64,000 bases of DNA. Origin: Metasolibacillus fluoroglycofenilyticus (GTDB lineage Bacteria > Bacillota > Bacilli > Bacillales_A > Planococcaceae). The stretch covers positions 122,582 through 186,581 of the forward strand of contig NZ_PYWK01000005.1 of assembly GCF_003049645.1 (NCBI RefSeq), in the 5' to 3' direction. The notes beneath the pieces are model-generated. The model was not told the DNA's origin. It did no database searches and was given only the letters and a program-made list of their open reading frames with translations. The first letter of the stretch is position 1. Each line of letters begins with the position of its first letter. This document shows, piece after piece, positions 1 to 10,100 of the stretch. The translations under genes and the position numbers were made by a program.

Positions 1-33
1 TATTTCATCATCAACAATTAAAGCCTTTAACAA
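1..33 (-). CDS. Response regulator, N-terminal fragment
   Basis: Only the first 11 codons lie in the window. A TTG start at 33 follows an AAAGGAG ribosome site by about nine bases, and the peptide reads (M)LKALIVDDEI. That is the first beta strand and acidic pair of a CheY-like receiver domain. The ribosome site lies inside the last codons of the sensor kinase gene, whose stop is only six bases upstream, so the two are almost certainly co-transcribed and translationally coupled. It is therefore the likely partner of that kinase. The output domain (LytTR, AraC or other) is outside the window and cannot be named. Confidence 0.75.
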   Translation of the reverse strand, partial: MLKALIVDDEI

Positions 34-39
34 TAGGAA

Positions 40-3000
40 TCACTCCTTTAAGCTATATAAAATAGGGAATCTAATGATAACAGTAGTGCCCTGATTCACT
101 GTACTGTTAATGGTAATAGAGGCGTGCTCGTATTTTTTTAAACGCTTTGCAATATTGCGTAAAGCAACACTTTGACTACGCATCGCATCCTCTGTAAAAA
201 TATGCTCTAGTTGCTCTTGCTCAATCCCAATACCGTTATCACTTATTGTAAATATAATTTGCTGCTGTTGCTTTTCGATATGAATTGATAGCTTACCGTC
301 TTCCTTTTTTTTCTTCAAGCCATGGATTAATGCGTTCTCTACTAAAGGCTGTAGTAGCAATGGTGGGATTAAGCTACTTGTTATCTCTTCATCTACTTGT
401 ATATCAAGCTGGAGCTGTGCAGGAAATCTCGTTTGATGAATATTGACATAAGCTTGAATAAGGTCTAGCTCTTTTTTTAGCGGCACGAGACTATTCGTAT
501 TTTCAAATGAGAAGCTGCTACGTAAAAATATAGCAAAATTTGTAATCATAGCACGTGCCTGCTCTAAATCTAAATAGCTAAGTGATAAAATTGAATTTAA
601 TACATTGTAAACGAAATGTGGTTTAATTTGTGCTTGTAAAAATGCGGATTCCATTGTAATTGCTGCTTCAGCAGAATCCTTTAATAAAATTAAATTGCGC
701 ACACGTGTCTTTAGCTCGATGATGTCGAGTGGCTTGTGCAAAAAATCATTTGCGCCCGATTGGAAGGCTGCTACCATATCCTCTGGACGAAGAGCGGCAG
801 TCAGCATTAAAATAGGTAGCTCTGTTGATGTGTAGTTTTTTCTAATATGTTGGCAAATTTCGTAGCCAGAAATATTGGGCATCATAATATCTAAAATTAA
901 TAAATCAATATCAGGATATTGTGTTAAATAATTAAAAACTTGCTGTCCATCATCAATCGCTATAATGGAGTAGTTTTCCTGTGTAAGAATATCAAGAAGC
1001 ACCTTCAGATTGACAGCATCGTCATCCACAATGAGAATTCTTTTCATACCTGTTTTTTCAACAATTTGCGGAAATGATAAAAAAGGCTGTTCGTATATTT
1101 GTGGAGAGCGCATTGGAAGCTCTTCACTTGACGATTGTCCCTTTGGTAAAGTCACAAAAAAACTAGTGCCTTTTCCAACAGTAGATTCAACATCAATTTT
1201 CCCACCCTGTCGCTCAACAAGCTCTTTAGTTACATGCAAGCCTAATCCTGTACCAGCAACAGAATGCTCTAATTGCTGAAAGGACTTAAAGATTACCTTT
1301 AAATCTTCTGGAGCGATGCCGCATCCTGTATCCTTCACTTGAATCGTAACGAATGATTGCTCCTCGTAACAGCTAATTTCGATTTGCCCTTTATTTGTAT
1401 ATTTCACTGCATTGTGAAGTAAGTTATATAAAATTTGTCTAAGTCGGTCCTCATCTGCTTGTACAAAATGTCCACGCTTAATACGATTGATAATTTTTAC
1501 ATCCTTACTGAGTGTGTAGGACAACACACCGACTATCATATGAGTAACAGCAAATAAATCGACAGTCGTTATCCGCAATGTCAGCTCATTCTCCTTTAGT
1601 TTAGAGAAGTCTAATATATCGTTGACTAAATGTGATAGACGCTCTGAAATATTAAACATAAGTGACACTTGCTCCTTTTGTTCAACTGTTAAGGAGGCTT
1701 TCTTCGTACTCGTCAACATAGACTGTGAAATCGCCATTATCCCATGTAAAGGTGTTCGGAATTCGTGAGAGGTTTTAGCAAGAAATTCATCCTTTAATTT
1801 ATCTACACGTATAAGTGCTTCAGTCAGCTTACCTTTTTCTAAGTAAGAATCAGCAAAGCGATGGGAAATATATAAAGAGAGCATCGTCAAACAAATAAAC
1901 GGTAGCAATGGTGGTAAAGCATTTAATTCTAAGCTGATATGTGTGTTAAAAGTCGCTACGATAAAATAAAGGAAAATCGCTACTGAGCTTAGCGTCAAAT
2001 ACATAACCCCCGTAGCATGCTTATAAATCGCCATAATTTGCGCATAGAAAATATAAACGATATTCGCAAATATATATAATGAGTTGATGCTTTGTAAATA
2101 AGAATTGATTGATGCAGGTAGCATTGCGATAAGCATAAGTGCAACACCTATTATACTTAGGATTCTTACTATTTGACGATTCATATATTTAGGTAGGGCA
2201 CGATAAAAATATAATAAGATAAAGAACCCTACAAATACGCTTGAAATCATTTGTAAGTTTTGAAATGGAGCATAGCCCATATCGATTAGAGTTAATAAAA
2301 GCTTTTCACCATGTGTAAGGGTGTAAAGTGCACCAGCAAAGCAAAAGAGGGCAAAATAAAGCTGCTCAATGCCTAGCCTAGAATAAAGGTAGGAGCCTAA
2401 AAAATAAATAAACATTGTTAAAAATGCTGCCATTGTGACAAGGTCATAGAAAAGCGCCGCTTCACGCAGCTTCATAATGCTCATCTGGCCTCCTAAAAAC
2501 AGCGAACTGACAATCCCTCCACCTGGTACATAATCAAAATTGGCTACATGTAAAAGCAATTCGAGCTCCTGTTGATTAGGTGAAAAATAGGCTGTATAAG
2601 GTGTGTTATGTGGTATATAGCCGCTATCTTCCGCAGGCTCTCCGCTTTGCCCAATGCGTTTCCCATTTATATAGAGTGTGTTCGACATGCGGATGGTGCT
2701 CGTTTTAACTCCTAAAATTTCCTCATAATCACTAATTAAAATTTTAAGTCGAAAAGTCCCGCTTGCAAAAGACGGTAATTCCTGCCCATCAACAGTATAG
2801 TTAGTCCAAATAGAAGGGACATCAACTACATAGCTTTCATACGTATCAAACAATGAGCTATCGATCAATTGATTAGGAATAAACTCCCATTCTCCATCTA
2901 GCTTTATAGGTGCATTATCGCGAAATGTATAATGTCGCAAGTCCATCACACCTTTAGTCGCTTGAGGTCCGTCCGTATTTGGTTGGGTAAATAAATAGAC

Positions 3001-3060
3001 AACACTAGCTATTCCTAGTAAAGCAATAACAATAGCAAATAACAACAATATTTTTTTCAT
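40..3060 (-). CDS. Hybrid sensor histidine kinase with 7TM sensor, receiver and second LytS-type kinase module
   Basis: A 1006-residue membrane sensor kinase. Order seen: N-terminal membrane segment (about 2-25); extracellular DISM-like domain containing GEWEF (about 55-195); seven-transmembrane block (about 205-400); HisKA with SHEFRTPLH (His about 432); a first HATPase domain with the N box HNAVKYTN; a receiver with LILDIMMP (Asp about 724); a LytS/YehU-type kinase motif IKPHFVYN (His about 815); and a second ATPase domain with LQPLVENALIHG. Two kinase modules flanking one receiver implies an internal phosphorelay. The start is the ATG at 3060, eight bases after a GAAAGGA site, rather than an upstream ATG at 3093 without one. 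A TATAAT (3122-3117) probably drives it. The response regulator follows in the same operon, and two SLH protein genes lie on the opposite side. The ligand is unknown; a similar kinase lies at 33984. Confidence 0.9.
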   Translation of the reverse strand: MKKILLLFAIVIALLGIASVVYLFTQPNTDGPQATKGVMDLRHYTFRDNAPIKLDGEWEFIPNQLIDSSLFDTYESYVVDVPSIWTNYTVDGQELPSFASGTFRLKILISDYEEILGVKTSTIRMSNTLYINGKRIGQSGEPAEDSGYIPHNTPYTAYFSPNQQELELLLHVANFDYVPGGGIVSSLFLGGQMSIMKLREAALFYDLVTMAAFLTMFIYFLGSYLYSRLGIEQLYFALFCFAGALYTLTHGEKLLLTLIDMGYAPFQNLQMISSVFVGFFILLYFYRALPKYMNRQIVRILSIIGVALMLIAMLPASINSYLQSINSLYIFANIVYIFYAQIMAIYKHATGVMYLTLSSVAIFLYFIVATFNTHISLELNALPPLLPFICLTMLSLYISHRFADSYLEKGKLTEALIRVDKLKDEFLAKTSHEFRTPLHGIMAISQSMLTSTKKASLTVEQKEQVSLMFNISERLSHLVNDILDFSKLKENELTLRITTVDLFAVTHMIVGVLSYTLSKDVKIINRIKRGHFVQADEDRLRQILYNLLHNAVKYTNKGQIEISCYEEQSFVTIQVKDTGCGIAPEDLKVIFKSFQQLEHSVAGTGLGLHVTKELVERQGGKIDVESTVGKGTSFFVTLPKGQSSSEELPMRSPQIYEQPFLSFPQIVEKTGMKRILIVDDDAVNLKVLLDILTQENYSIIAIDDGQQVFNYLTQYPDIDLLILDIMMPNISGYEICQHIRKNYTSTELPILMLTAALRPEDMVAAFQSGANDFLHKPLDIIELKTRVRNLILLKDSAEAAITMESAFLQAQIKPHFVYNVLNSILSLSYLDLEQARAMITNFAIFLRSSFSFENTNSLVPLKKELDLIQAYVNIHQTRFPAQLQLDIQVDEEITSSLIPPLLLQPLVENALIHGLKKKKEDGKLSIHIEKQQQQIIFTISDNGIGIEQEQLEHIFTEDAMRSQSVALRNIAKRLKKYEHASITINSTVNQGTTVIIRFPILYSLKE

Positions 3061-3175
3061 CTTGAAAATCCTTTCAGCATTGAATTTTCTCACTGATTGA
3101 ACACTGTTTTAGTTGGATTATACTAGATAGCTCGACCTATTAAAACAAGATTTCTTCTAAAAATCTAAGATGAAT

Positions 3176-3220
3176 GTTAAGAAATCTTAACGCTACAAAA
3201 ATACATGATTCTTTTATACT
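3176..3220 (+). promoter_or_regulatory. Palindromic operator and -10 for the first SLH gene
   Basis: GTTAAGAAATCTTAAC at 3176-3191 has 7-base inverted arms around AA. A TATACT -10 follows at 3215-3220 with no recognisable -35, as expected for an activator-dependent promoter. The same palindrome, the same 23-base gap and the same TTCTTTTATACTA block occur ahead of the second SLH gene. The site lies in the divergent region shared with the sensor kinase gene, so the neighbouring two-component system is the obvious candidate regulator. That link is inference. Confidence 0.6.
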
Positions 3221-3257
3221 AGATAGAACGAGATATACAAAAAAAGGAGAATCACGG

Positions 3258-6200
3258 ATGATAAAAAAATGGAGCAGCATTTTTATAATTACAATACTTA
3301 TTTGGTCGCAGTTGGGGTTAGTGTCTTCGAAGGCCGATGGAGGATTTTTAACAATGACAAATCCAGATGACACATTAACTATTATCGGTTATGCTGGGCA
3401 ACTTCCATCAGAGGATTTGGTTATTCCTGAGATGCTTTTTGCCGACAATATCGAAAAAAGAGTAACCGCTATAGGGATTGGAGCATTTATATCGAGAGGT
3501 ATAAAAAGTGTTACCATTCCTTCTTCTGTTGAAACGATAGGAAATAGTGCCTTTCAAATGAATAATATAGAATCAGTCCATTTCGAACTAGGGTCTAATT
3601 TAAAGAGAATAGGGAATGAGGCGTTTGCAAGTGCCATTGGTAATGATTTCAATAAAATAACGAATATAATTATTCCTGCGAGTGTTACCGATATAGGAAC
3701 TGGTGCTTTTATAGCAAATAAACTAACAGCCGTTGAATTTGAAGAAGGAAGTCTTATTGAAAATATAGGAGACTTTGCTTTTGGAATGAATGAAATTGAA
3801 AGTATTATATTTCCATCTAGCTTGAAAGTAATAAATGTAGGTGCTTTTCATTCTAACAATTTAAATAAAATTGAATTTAAAGAACCAATGACTTCAATTA
3901 CAGTTGGAGTAGATGCCTTTAAATTCCAAGGGGGTGTTGACCAACCTATTTGGTATGTGAATGGAAACCCGTCAATTCCTTGGGATCAACTAAGTGTCAC
4001 AACAGCACTAAAACTTTATACGACAGCACAACCGACATATGAAATAACATTTGAAACAAATGGTGGAAGTGTAATCGCAAATGAAACAGTAATGAGTGGA
4101 GAGCTTGTAGCTAAACCAGCTAATCCGACAAAAGATAGTTATTTATTTGAAGGTTGGTATAAGGATGAGCAATTACAAATTCCTTGGAATTTTGCGCTTG
4201 ACCGAGTAACAGAAAATATTACGCTATATGCAGGCTGGACATCGCCTAGTCCATTCACTACTTCCGACAATGGTGATGGCACAGTAACAATTACAGGCTA
4301 CATAGGTCAAATACCTACGGATTTAGTTATTCCTGCGCAAATTAATGGTCAAGATGTGATAGCCATCGGGGGAAATAACACATTTATGAATGTTTTTTCT
4401 AATAAAGGATTGACAAGTGTCATCATTCCAGAAGGAGTTCAGGAAATCGGGACAGCTGCCTTTAGAGGGAATAATTTAACGACTTTAATTATACCATCAA
4501 CAATTAAAAAAATCGGTACTTCCGCATTTGAAAAAAACCAGTTACTGAATGTAGAAATAATGAATGGTGTGCAAGAACTTGGAAATAACTCGTTTTTAAT
4601 GAACAATCTAACAAATATTTCGATTCCTAGCTCTGTAAAGATTATTAAAGGAGCCGCCTTCGCTGTAAATGAGTTAACATATGTGGATATTGCTGAAGGG
4701 GTAGAAAAGATCGAAACGAATGCTTTTCATACTAATAAATTAATAACTTTAGTAATCCCATCTACAGTAATCGAAATTCAGGGAACGGCCTTTGGTCAGA
4801 ATAATTTAGAGCAAGTGGAATTTAAAGGTGCTGTCACTACAATTGGAGAAACGGCTTTTAATCAACAAATATTAAATCAACCATTTACAGGCTGGTACAA
4901 AGACGATTCACTACAAGTGCCATGGGACGGAACGGTAGCAAGTCCAATGACAATTTACTCTAAACAATTAACAGCACCGAGTCCATTCATTACCTCAGAC
5001 AATGGTGATGGCACAGTAACGATTACAGGTTATACGGGGCAAGTGCCAGCAAACTTAGTGATTCCTCCACAAATCAATGGCAAGCCTGTGACCATTATTG
5101 GTATAACTGCTTTTATGCAAAAAGGCTTGACGAGTGTTGTTATCCCAGAAGGGGTACGAGAAATAAAAGTATCCGCTTTTTCAGGGAATCATTTAACAAG
5201 TATTACGATACCATCTACAATGCAAAAAATTGCTGATACAGTATTTAAAGGCAATAGTTTAGGACAGGTCGAGTTTAAGGGAGCTGTAACTACGATAAAT
5301 GGTACAGCCTTTGGCGGACAAATGGTAACACCGGAGTTTACAGGCTGGTATACAAATCGCACTATGCAACCATCTGCATTATGGGATGGGACTGTATCAC
5401 AGGCAATGACAATTTATTCTGTAGGTTTCCCAAAGTATATCATTACATTCAATTCAAATGGTGGTACTAATGTAGAGCCAAAAACTGTAACACAAGGTGA
5501 AGGTATCGCAGCACCTACAGCTCCAACGAGAGCAGGTTATACATTTGCGGGCTGGTACAAAGAGCCGACATTCCAAACGGCTTGGAATTTTGCAACAGAC
5601 AAAGTGACAGCAAATATAACGCTTTATGCAAAGTGGAATGTTGCATCACCAAATGTAACAGCGCCATCTACACCAAGCACAGCACCAGCGCCATCTACAT
5701 CAAACCAAATTACGGTAAATGTAGTCGATGCGAGCAACCCAGATGAGGTACTTGTGCAAACGGTGATTAATCGTGATAGCAGTGGGGATGTAGTAAAAGA
5801 TACAGTGAAATTTACAGCGACAAATGCTAGTGAGTCAATTGAAAAATTAGCGAATCAAGAAAACAAGAAATCACGTATCGTGATTCCAGATGAACAATTG
5901 CAAGTAAGCGAAACAACAATTGATATTGCACAAGAGGCAGCACAACTATTAGCGGAAGGACAAACGAGCTTAGGCATTGATATGGAAGTAGTGAAATTAG
6001 ACATTCCTGCTACATCTTTATTGGATTTTGATAGAGACCTTTATTTCCGCATTATTCCTGTAAAATCAATTGAGACTAAACAACAGCTAGAAGAACGTGC
6101 AAAAACAGGGCAAGCAGTACAACAACTTGCAGGTAACACAATAGTGACATTGCTTGGTCAACCAATGACGATTGAAACAAATATGCAAAACCGTCCTGTG

Positions 6201-6992
6201 ACATTAACATTGCCATTACCAAATGATGTGACACAGGAGCAGCTAGATAATTTAGCGGTGTATATCGAGCATAGTGATGGTACGAAGGAAGTAGTACGCG
6301 GACATATCGTAGCATTTAAAGAAGGTGTGCGTGGCATTCAATTTGAAGTAACGAAGTTTTCAACATTCTCGATTTTATATATGCCACAAGAACAAATAGA
6401 CGAACAGCCAAATGAGGAGCAATTTGTTTCAAAACCATATATTCGAGGCTATGCAGATGGAACATTCCGTCCGAATGCATCTGTAACAAGAGCGCAAATG
6501 GCAAGTATGCTAGCGCGCTACTTAACAAATAATGAAATTCCAGAAGTACAAGCAAGCTTCACCGACACAACAAAGCATGGGGCAAAGGATGCGATTGAAT
6601 ATGTAAAAGCACAAGGCTTGTTCCAAGGTACAACAGCTACAATATTCAATCCAAATGGAACAATTACACGCGCGCAAATGGCAGCAGTAGTAGTACGCTG
6701 GATGGAACAGCAAGGTGAAGAATTAGCGTCTAATACAACTTTGTCATTCACAGATGTTAAAGCAAATCACTGGGCAACTGAACAGATTGCTAAAGTGAAT
6801 GCATTAGGCATTATGACAGGTACAAGCGATACAACCTTTAACCCTGAAGGTGCCTTAACAAGAGCACAAGCAGTTAAAGTATTGAATCAATTGTTTGAAC
6901 GTGAAGTACAAACAAGCACTCAATCGCCATTATTCATAGATGTGACACCAGTACATTGGGCGTTTGACGATATTCAAGCAGCAGCACAATAG
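3258..6992 (+). CDS. Secreted leucine-rich-repeat (BspA-type)/InlB-B-repeat/SLH surface protein
   Basis: A 1244-residue exported protein anchored to the cell wall through SLH domains. A signal peptide (MIKKW, hydrophobic core, cut near SSKADG) is followed by BspA-type leucine-rich repeats of the form IPSSV..IG..AF..N. Three or more Listeria-Bacteroides B-repeats (TFETNGG ... FEGWYK ... ITLYAGW) break up the repeat blocks. A proline/threonine-rich linker (TAPSTPSTAPAPST) leads to an unrecognised domain (NQITVNVVDASNPDE onward), then SLH units with RGYADGTFRPN and TRAQM motifs. The protein ends on a partial fourth SLH start (FIDVTPVHWAFDDIQAAAQ). The ATG at 3258 is chosen for its AAAGGAGA site and signal peptide. 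Such proteins usually bind pyruvylated wall polysaccharide; an adhesive or binding role is inference. It is paralogous to the next gene, with near-identical C-terminal DNA. Confidence 0.9.
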   Translation: MIKKWSSIFIITILIWSQLGLVSSKADGGFLTMTNPDDTLTIIGYAGQLPSEDLVIPEMLFADNIEKRVTAIGIGAFISRGIKSVTIPSSVETIGNSAFQMNNIESVHFELGSNLKRIGNEAFASAIGNDFNKITNIIIPASVTDIGTGAFIANKLTAVEFEEGSLIENIGDFAFGMNEIESIIFPSSLKVINVGAFHSNNLNKIEFKEPMTSITVGVDAFKFQGGVDQPIWYVNGNPSIPWDQLSVTTALKLYTTAQPTYEITFETNGGSVIANETVMSGELVAKPANPTKDSYLFEGWYKDEQLQIPWNFALDRVTENITLYAGWTSPSPFTTSDNGDGTVTITGYIGQIPTDLVIPAQINGQDVIAIGGNNTFMNVFSNKGLTSVIIPEGVQEIGTAAFRGNNLTTLIIPSTIKKIGTSAFEKNQLLNVEIMNGVQELGNNSFLMNNLTNISIPSSVKIIKGAAFAVNELTYVDIAEGVEKIETNAFHTNKLITLVIPSTVIEIQGTAFGQNNLEQVEFKGAVTTIGETAFNQQILNQPFTGWYKDDSLQVPWDGTVASPMTIYSKQLTAPSPFITSDNGDGTVTITGYTGQVPANLVIPPQINGKPVTIIGITAFMQKGLTSVVIPEGVREIKVSAFSGNHLTSITIPSTMQKIADTVFKGNSLGQVEFKGAVTTINGTAFGGQMVTPEFTGWYTNRTMQPSALWDGTVSQAMTIYSVGFPKYIITFNSNGGTNVEPKTVTQGEGIAAPTAPTRAGYTFAGWYKEPTFQTAWNFATDKVTANITLYAKWNVASPNVTAPSTPSTAPAPSTSNQITVNVVDASNPDEVLVQTVINRDSSGDVVKDTVKFTATNASESIEKLANQENKKSRIVIPDEQLQVSETTIDIAQEAAQLLAEGQTSLGIDMEVVKLDIPATSLLDFDRDLYFRIIPVKSIETKQQLEERAKTGQAVQQLAGNTIVTLLGQPMTIETNMQNRPVTLTLPLPNDVTQEQLDNLAVYIEHSDGTKEVVRGHIVAFKEGVRGIQFEVTKFSTFSILYMPQEQIDEQPNEEQFVSKPYIRGYADGTFRPNASVTRAQMASMLARYLTNNEIPEVQASFTDTTKHGAKDAIEYVKAQGLFQGTTATIFNPNGTITRAQMAAVVVRWMEQQGEELASNTTLSFTDVKANHWATEQIAKVNALGIMTGTSDTTFNPEGALTRAQAVKVLNQLFEREVQTSTQSPLFIDVTPVHWAFDDIQAAAQ

Positions 6993-7007
6993 TAATAGAT
7001 AAATAAA

Positions 7008-7046
7008 AGTTCACCAACTGGGAATAAAGGTTGGTGGACTTTTTTC
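7008..7046 (+). terminator. Rho-independent terminator after the first SLH gene
   Basis: AGTTCACCAAC pairs with GTTGGTGGACT (one G-T pair) and is followed directly by TTTTTTC. It separates the two SLH genes, so they are independent transcription units. Confidence 0.85.
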
Positions 7047-7056
7047 TTGCATGAAC

Positions 7057-7101
7057 ATTAAGAAATCTTAACGCCAAGAGTATTCATACTTCTTTTATAC
7101 T
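7057..7101 (+). promoter_or_regulatory. Palindromic operator and -10 for the second SLH gene
   Basis: TTAAGAAATCTTAAC (7058-7072) differs from the upstream copy only at the outermost G of the left arm. TATACT lies at 7096-7101, exactly 23 bases from the palindrome as in the first copy. No clear -35 is present. The conserved spacing argues for a common activator of both SLH genes. Confidence 0.6.
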
Positions 7102-7135
7102 AAATATAACAACATATGTAATGGAGGTTAGCTAA

Positions 7136-10100
7136 ATGAAAAAGATGGGCTTGATTGTATTAATGGTGATGCTTATATTAACTCAATTGCCTGCAGCACC
7201 AGCAAAAGCCAATAACAGCTTATTTGTATTTGATAGAAATGAAGGAATGATTACAGGGTATAATGGTACTCCACCAGCCAATCTTTTAATACCTGATGCT
7301 TTGGAGGGGGTAGCAGTTACAGGAATCGCTGCTCACGCTTTCGCCGATAAACAATTAACATTCGTACATATTCCTTATACAGTGGAGTATATTGGGGAGG
7401 AAGCATTTGCAGGTAATAATTTGAGAATGGTTAGATTTGATTGGGTGACAGCAACAATTGGCACTGACGCATTTAGTAGTCAAGTAATAGACGGGGGCTT
7501 TGAGGGATGGTTTACCAACCTTGAACTAACAAATCCATGGAATGGAGATGTGCCGCCTGGAGACTTTACGATTTATTCCACAACACCTGCAACCTTTACC
7601 GTTCATTTTGAATCGAATGGCGGTAATTCATTTCCATCCGTAACTTTTTTGGAAAATGATTTTTTAAATATTTGGCAAAGACCAGAGAAACCGGGCTTAG
7701 CATTTGATGGGTGGTATAAAAATCCAGAATTAACAGACAAATTAGATTTTATAGATATGATAACAGGGGACATGACGTTATATGCAAAATGGACGAATCC
7801 TTTTACGACAGTCAAAAATAGCGACGATGCATGGACAATAACAGGTTATCAGGGGGACCTACCGACAGATTTAATAATTCCTGAGGAAATTGATGGAATC
7901 AATGTTACAAGAATAGGCAACGAAGCATTTAGGAACGGAAATTTGCAGAGTGTTGTATTGCCAAGTACGCTTGAATGGATTAGCGAGAAAGCTTTTTGGG
8001 GAAATCAACTAACGAATATAGTGATTCCCGATAATGTAAGCTATATAGGGCAATTTGCATTTTCAGATAATAATCTGCAAAATGTCACATGGCCAAGCGC
8101 TCTTGAGTCAATTGCTGACTATGTTTTCAATGGAAATCAGCTAACGAATATAGTGATTCCAGATAGTGTCACATATATCGGCTATGCAGCGTTTGCTGGC
8201 AATGCATTGACAAGCTTAACGATTTCCGATAGCGTGCAAGCTATCGGAGGCTTTGCCTTTCAGGATAATCAATTAACATCACTTATTATCCCAGATAATG
8301 TGAGAGATATAGGTATGTTTGCTTTTGAGAATAATAAATTAACAAACTTAAGATTATCTGAAAATATGACAATAATTAATTATAGTTCTTTTTCAAGAAA
8401 TAAATTAACAGAAATAACAATTCCAAATAGCGTCACATATATTGATGAATTTGCTTTTTATGAAAATAAAATAGTGAATGTCACGTTACCAGAAAGTATT
8501 ACGAATATTGAGGCTTTGGCGTTTGGGGATAATCAATTGACCGATATCGCTTTACCGAACAGCGTGGAATCTATCGGAATCGGTGCGTTTATGGATAATA
8601 AACTAACGAATATTGTCATACCTGAAAAAGTGACGGTTATTGAGGATTCCGCATTTGAAAATAATAAATTAAATAGTGTCACAATGCCAGAAGGAATAAC
8701 AGAAATCAAAGGCTTAGCGTTTAAAAGAAATGATTTGACAAGCGTCCAGATACCATCCACTGTAACGCAGATAGGAAAAGAGGCATTTCAACGAAATAAA
8801 TTAACAAATTTAACGATACCAAATAGTGTCACTTTTATGGGGGAGTGGGCATTTAGTGACAATCAATTGACAAGTGTTCATTTACCTGATGGCATAACAA
8901 AAATCGAGGATTATACATTTTTTAATAATAAGCTAACAGAGATTACCCTGCCAGAAAGTGTGACACAAATTGGAGAATTTGCATTTGACGGCAGTAATTT
9001 GACAAATGTACTTATTTCGAAAAACGTAACGTCTATTGGGCAAGGGGCCTTTTTAGAGAATAAATTGGAAAAGGTCGTGTTTCAAGGAGCAGTCGATACA
9101 ATAGGTATTATGGCATTTGGGCAACAAAATTTAAGCAATCCTAAATTTAAAGGCTGGTTTACAGATTATGCTTTAACAGAGCGATGGGATGAAAGTGTTC
9201 CACAGGCGATGTCGATGTATTCTGTTGCACCAACTACTTATACAGTACTATTTGAAACAAATGGAGGAAGTCCGATTGCAGCTAAAATAATTGCTGAGGG
9301 AGAAAAATTGCCAAGCTTAGAAATATCGACAAAAATAGACTATACATTTGCTGGTTGGTACAAGGATAAGAATTTACAAATTCCTTGGGATATTATGACC
9401 GATACAGTAACAGAAGATGTGACATTATATGCGAAATGGGTAGATAACAGTCTATTTACTACATCTGATAATGGCGATGGAACGATAGCTATTACAGGAT
9501 TTAAAGGTAAAGTTCCTGCTGAGCTAGTAATCCCTCATATGATTTATGGAAAAAACGTTACAGCGATTGCAGCTAATGCTTTTAAAAACAAGCATGAATT
9601 ACAACAAGTGACATTACCAGAGAACTTACAAAAAATTGGGAAATATGCTTTTGCTGAAACGAGTCTTTCAGGCATTACAATTCCTTCTACTGTAACAGTT
9701 ATAGAAAGTTATGCTTTTAATAACAGTAAGCTGCAAACAGTAATGCTGAACGAGGGACTACAAATAATTGGAACTGATGCGTTTTTAGGTAACGAAATCT
9801 CTAATATTAGCATTCCTTCGACCGTTAAAAAAATCAATGATAGAAGCTTTTATGATAATAAAATTGTGAAAATTGAATTTAAAGGCGCAATCCCTACTTT
9901 AGGAAATGAACTATTTGATATGCAATTTAACAACATTGTTTTGGCGTGGTATGTAGACGGGCAAATTAGTCAGGTATGGGATAAAACAGTACCACAGGCG
10001 ATGACACTTTATTTAAAACCATTACTAGAGCTTTACACAGTTACCTTTAACACAAATGGTGGTAGTGCTGTAATATCTAAAACTGTATCGCAAAATGACG

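Noticed and set aside
1010..1279. Plus-strand frame within the sensor kinase gene
   Set aside because: Antisense shadow of the receiver and ATPase coding region, without ribosome site.
3117..3127. Second TATACTAGATAG block near the sensor kinase, identical to the SLH -10 region
   Set aside because: No palindrome lies at the conserved distance; on the other strand it provides the TATAAT of the kinase promoter, which explains it.
6076..6751. Minus-strand open frames under the SLH genes
   Set aside because: Antisense shadows of repetitive coding sequence; equivalent frames appear under the paralogue only because the DNA is duplicated.
7830..9130. Regular 69-base periodicity considered as a CRISPR-like or satellite array
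   Set aside because: It is in-frame coding repetition of 23-residue leucine-rich repeats with diverged copies and no spacers.
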